A stretch of DNA of 64,000 bases from assembly GCF_002259485.1 (NCBI RefSeq), contig NZ_NPGA01000014.1:372001-436000 (forward strand). Direction: 5' to 3'. Every line of letters begins with the position of its first letter. Position 1 is the first letter of the stretch. Shown here in pieces: positions 63,523-64,000 of the stretch. The position numbers and the translations under genes were made by a program. This DNA comes from Rhodococcus sp. 14-1411-2a (GTDB lineage: Bacteria > Actinomycetota > Actinomycetes > Mycobacteriales > Mycobacteriaceae). The notes under the pieces were generated by a model, which worked only from the letters and a program-made list of their open reading frames with translations, was not told the DNA's origin and did not search any database.

Positions 63523-64000
63523 TCACGCGCCCATCGTGGACAGGTCGACGCCGTCCACCTCGCTCGGCGGACGAAGCGCAGTGACGGTCGCCCAGTGTCG
63601 GGCCAGCAGGGAGGCGTCGGAATCGTCGTCCTCGGCTCGGATCTCGTCGAAGCGAACGGTGACGAAATCCTCCCCGCGATCGCCTATCTCGGCCTGTACC
63701 GCGCCGTAGCGGGCGAGCGATGCCGGCACGATCCCCGCCAGATCCGCCAGCGGAACGTCCGGGATGTTGACGTTGACGACGGCGTCGGACGGTCCGTGCG
63801 ACACCATCCACGTCACCGCGAGGTGTGCGACGTGCTCGGCGGTGTCCCAGTGAGCAGGCTCGGTGGCGATCGACGACAGGGCCATGGCCGGAACTCCATG
63901 GGTCAGCGCAGTCAATGCGGCCCCGACGGTGCCCGAATGCAGAACGGCTGCACCGGTGTTGGGGCCGTGGTTGATGCCCGAGAGCACCAGGTCCGGCGCG
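63523..64000 (-). CDS. surE: 5'/3'-nucleotidase SurE (5' end outside window)
   Basis: A partial gene, about 158 codons visible and reading out of the window at its N-terminus. [16 protein letters not shown] is the hallmark SurE motif (Ser and Asn ligands of the metal site), followed by [11 protein letters not shown]. SurE dephosphorylates nucleoside monophosphates, often in stationary phase. The C-terminus ends [12 protein letters not shown]. It lies 87 bp upstream of the M4 peptidase gene on the same strand. Confidence 0.88.
   Translation of the reverse strand, partial: APDLVLSGINHGPNTGAAVLHSGTVGAALTALTHGVPAMALSSIATEPAHWDTAEHVAHLAVTWMVSHGPSDAVVNVNIPDVPLADLAGIVPASLARYGAVQAEIGDRGEDFVTVRFDEIRAEDDDSDASLLARHWATVTALRPPSEVDGVDLSTMGA

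Overview
The window is GC-rich DNA from an actinobacterium, most likely Rhodococcus or a close Nocardiaceae relative. This rests on gene order: from about 1.4 to 31.6 kb it follows the Mycobacterium tuberculosis Rv3670 to Rv3644c block (ephE, holin-like membrane protein, acs, dppABCD, Rv3662c-like, Rv3661-like phosphatase, the Rv3660c-Rv3654c Tad/Flp operon, Rv3649-like helicase, cspA, Rv3647c-like, topA, holB). The lysine-rich topA tail and the EthA-like monooxygenase fit this. No prophage, CRISPR array or insertion sequence was seen.

Layout. 0-1.4 kb: a divergent MarR regulator/quinone oxidoreductase pair with a palindromic operator. 1.4-31.6 kb: the conserved block, holding two small RNAs identified by position and structure: an Ms1/MTS2823-like RNA (about 13.02-13.33 kb, minus) and the 6C RNA (14.34-14.44 kb, plus). 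A lactate module (lctP-lldD plus a divergent FCD-type GntR regulator, 19.3-23.2 kb) splits the usually adjacent Tad operon and helicase, and is bracketed by two direct copies of a ~91-bp intergenic repeat. 31.67 kb: tRNA-Thr(CGT).

31.8-46.7 kb is accessory: dehydrogenase, secreted lipase, an ABC exporter with an RseB/LolA-like partner, an AlkC-like glycosylase, a GGDEF-EAL protein, a spore-photoproduct-lyase-like radical SAM protein, a manganese catalase with a methyltransferase-DUF2087 fusion and HxlR regulator, then RidA, a DHFR-like reductase and an AGE-family epimerase.

46.7-56.2 kb is a catabolic island: a leftward operon (DHA2-type MFS transporter, DUF3237, extradiol dioxygenase, FAH-family hydrolase) and a rightward set (IclR regulator, MhpA-like aromatic hydroxylase, carotenoid-oxygenase-family protein, aldehyde dehydrogenase). 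Four related TGTCC/GGACA-type palindromes flank the divergent genes and suggest one IclR regulon. The gene set fits cleavage of a stilbenoid or phenylpropenoid C=C bond followed by aldehyde oxidation, ring hydroxylation, meta-cleavage and hydrolysis; the substrate is inferred. 56.2-64 kb: a CGNR regulator with a DMT exporter, TetR-SDR-BVMO and an F420/NADP-type oxidoreductase, an M4 metallopeptidase with its emfourin-type inhibitor, and the start of surE.

Start codons were chosen by ribosome-binding site, overlap and family length; several differ from the longest possible frame. Functions come from motif recognition, not database searches.
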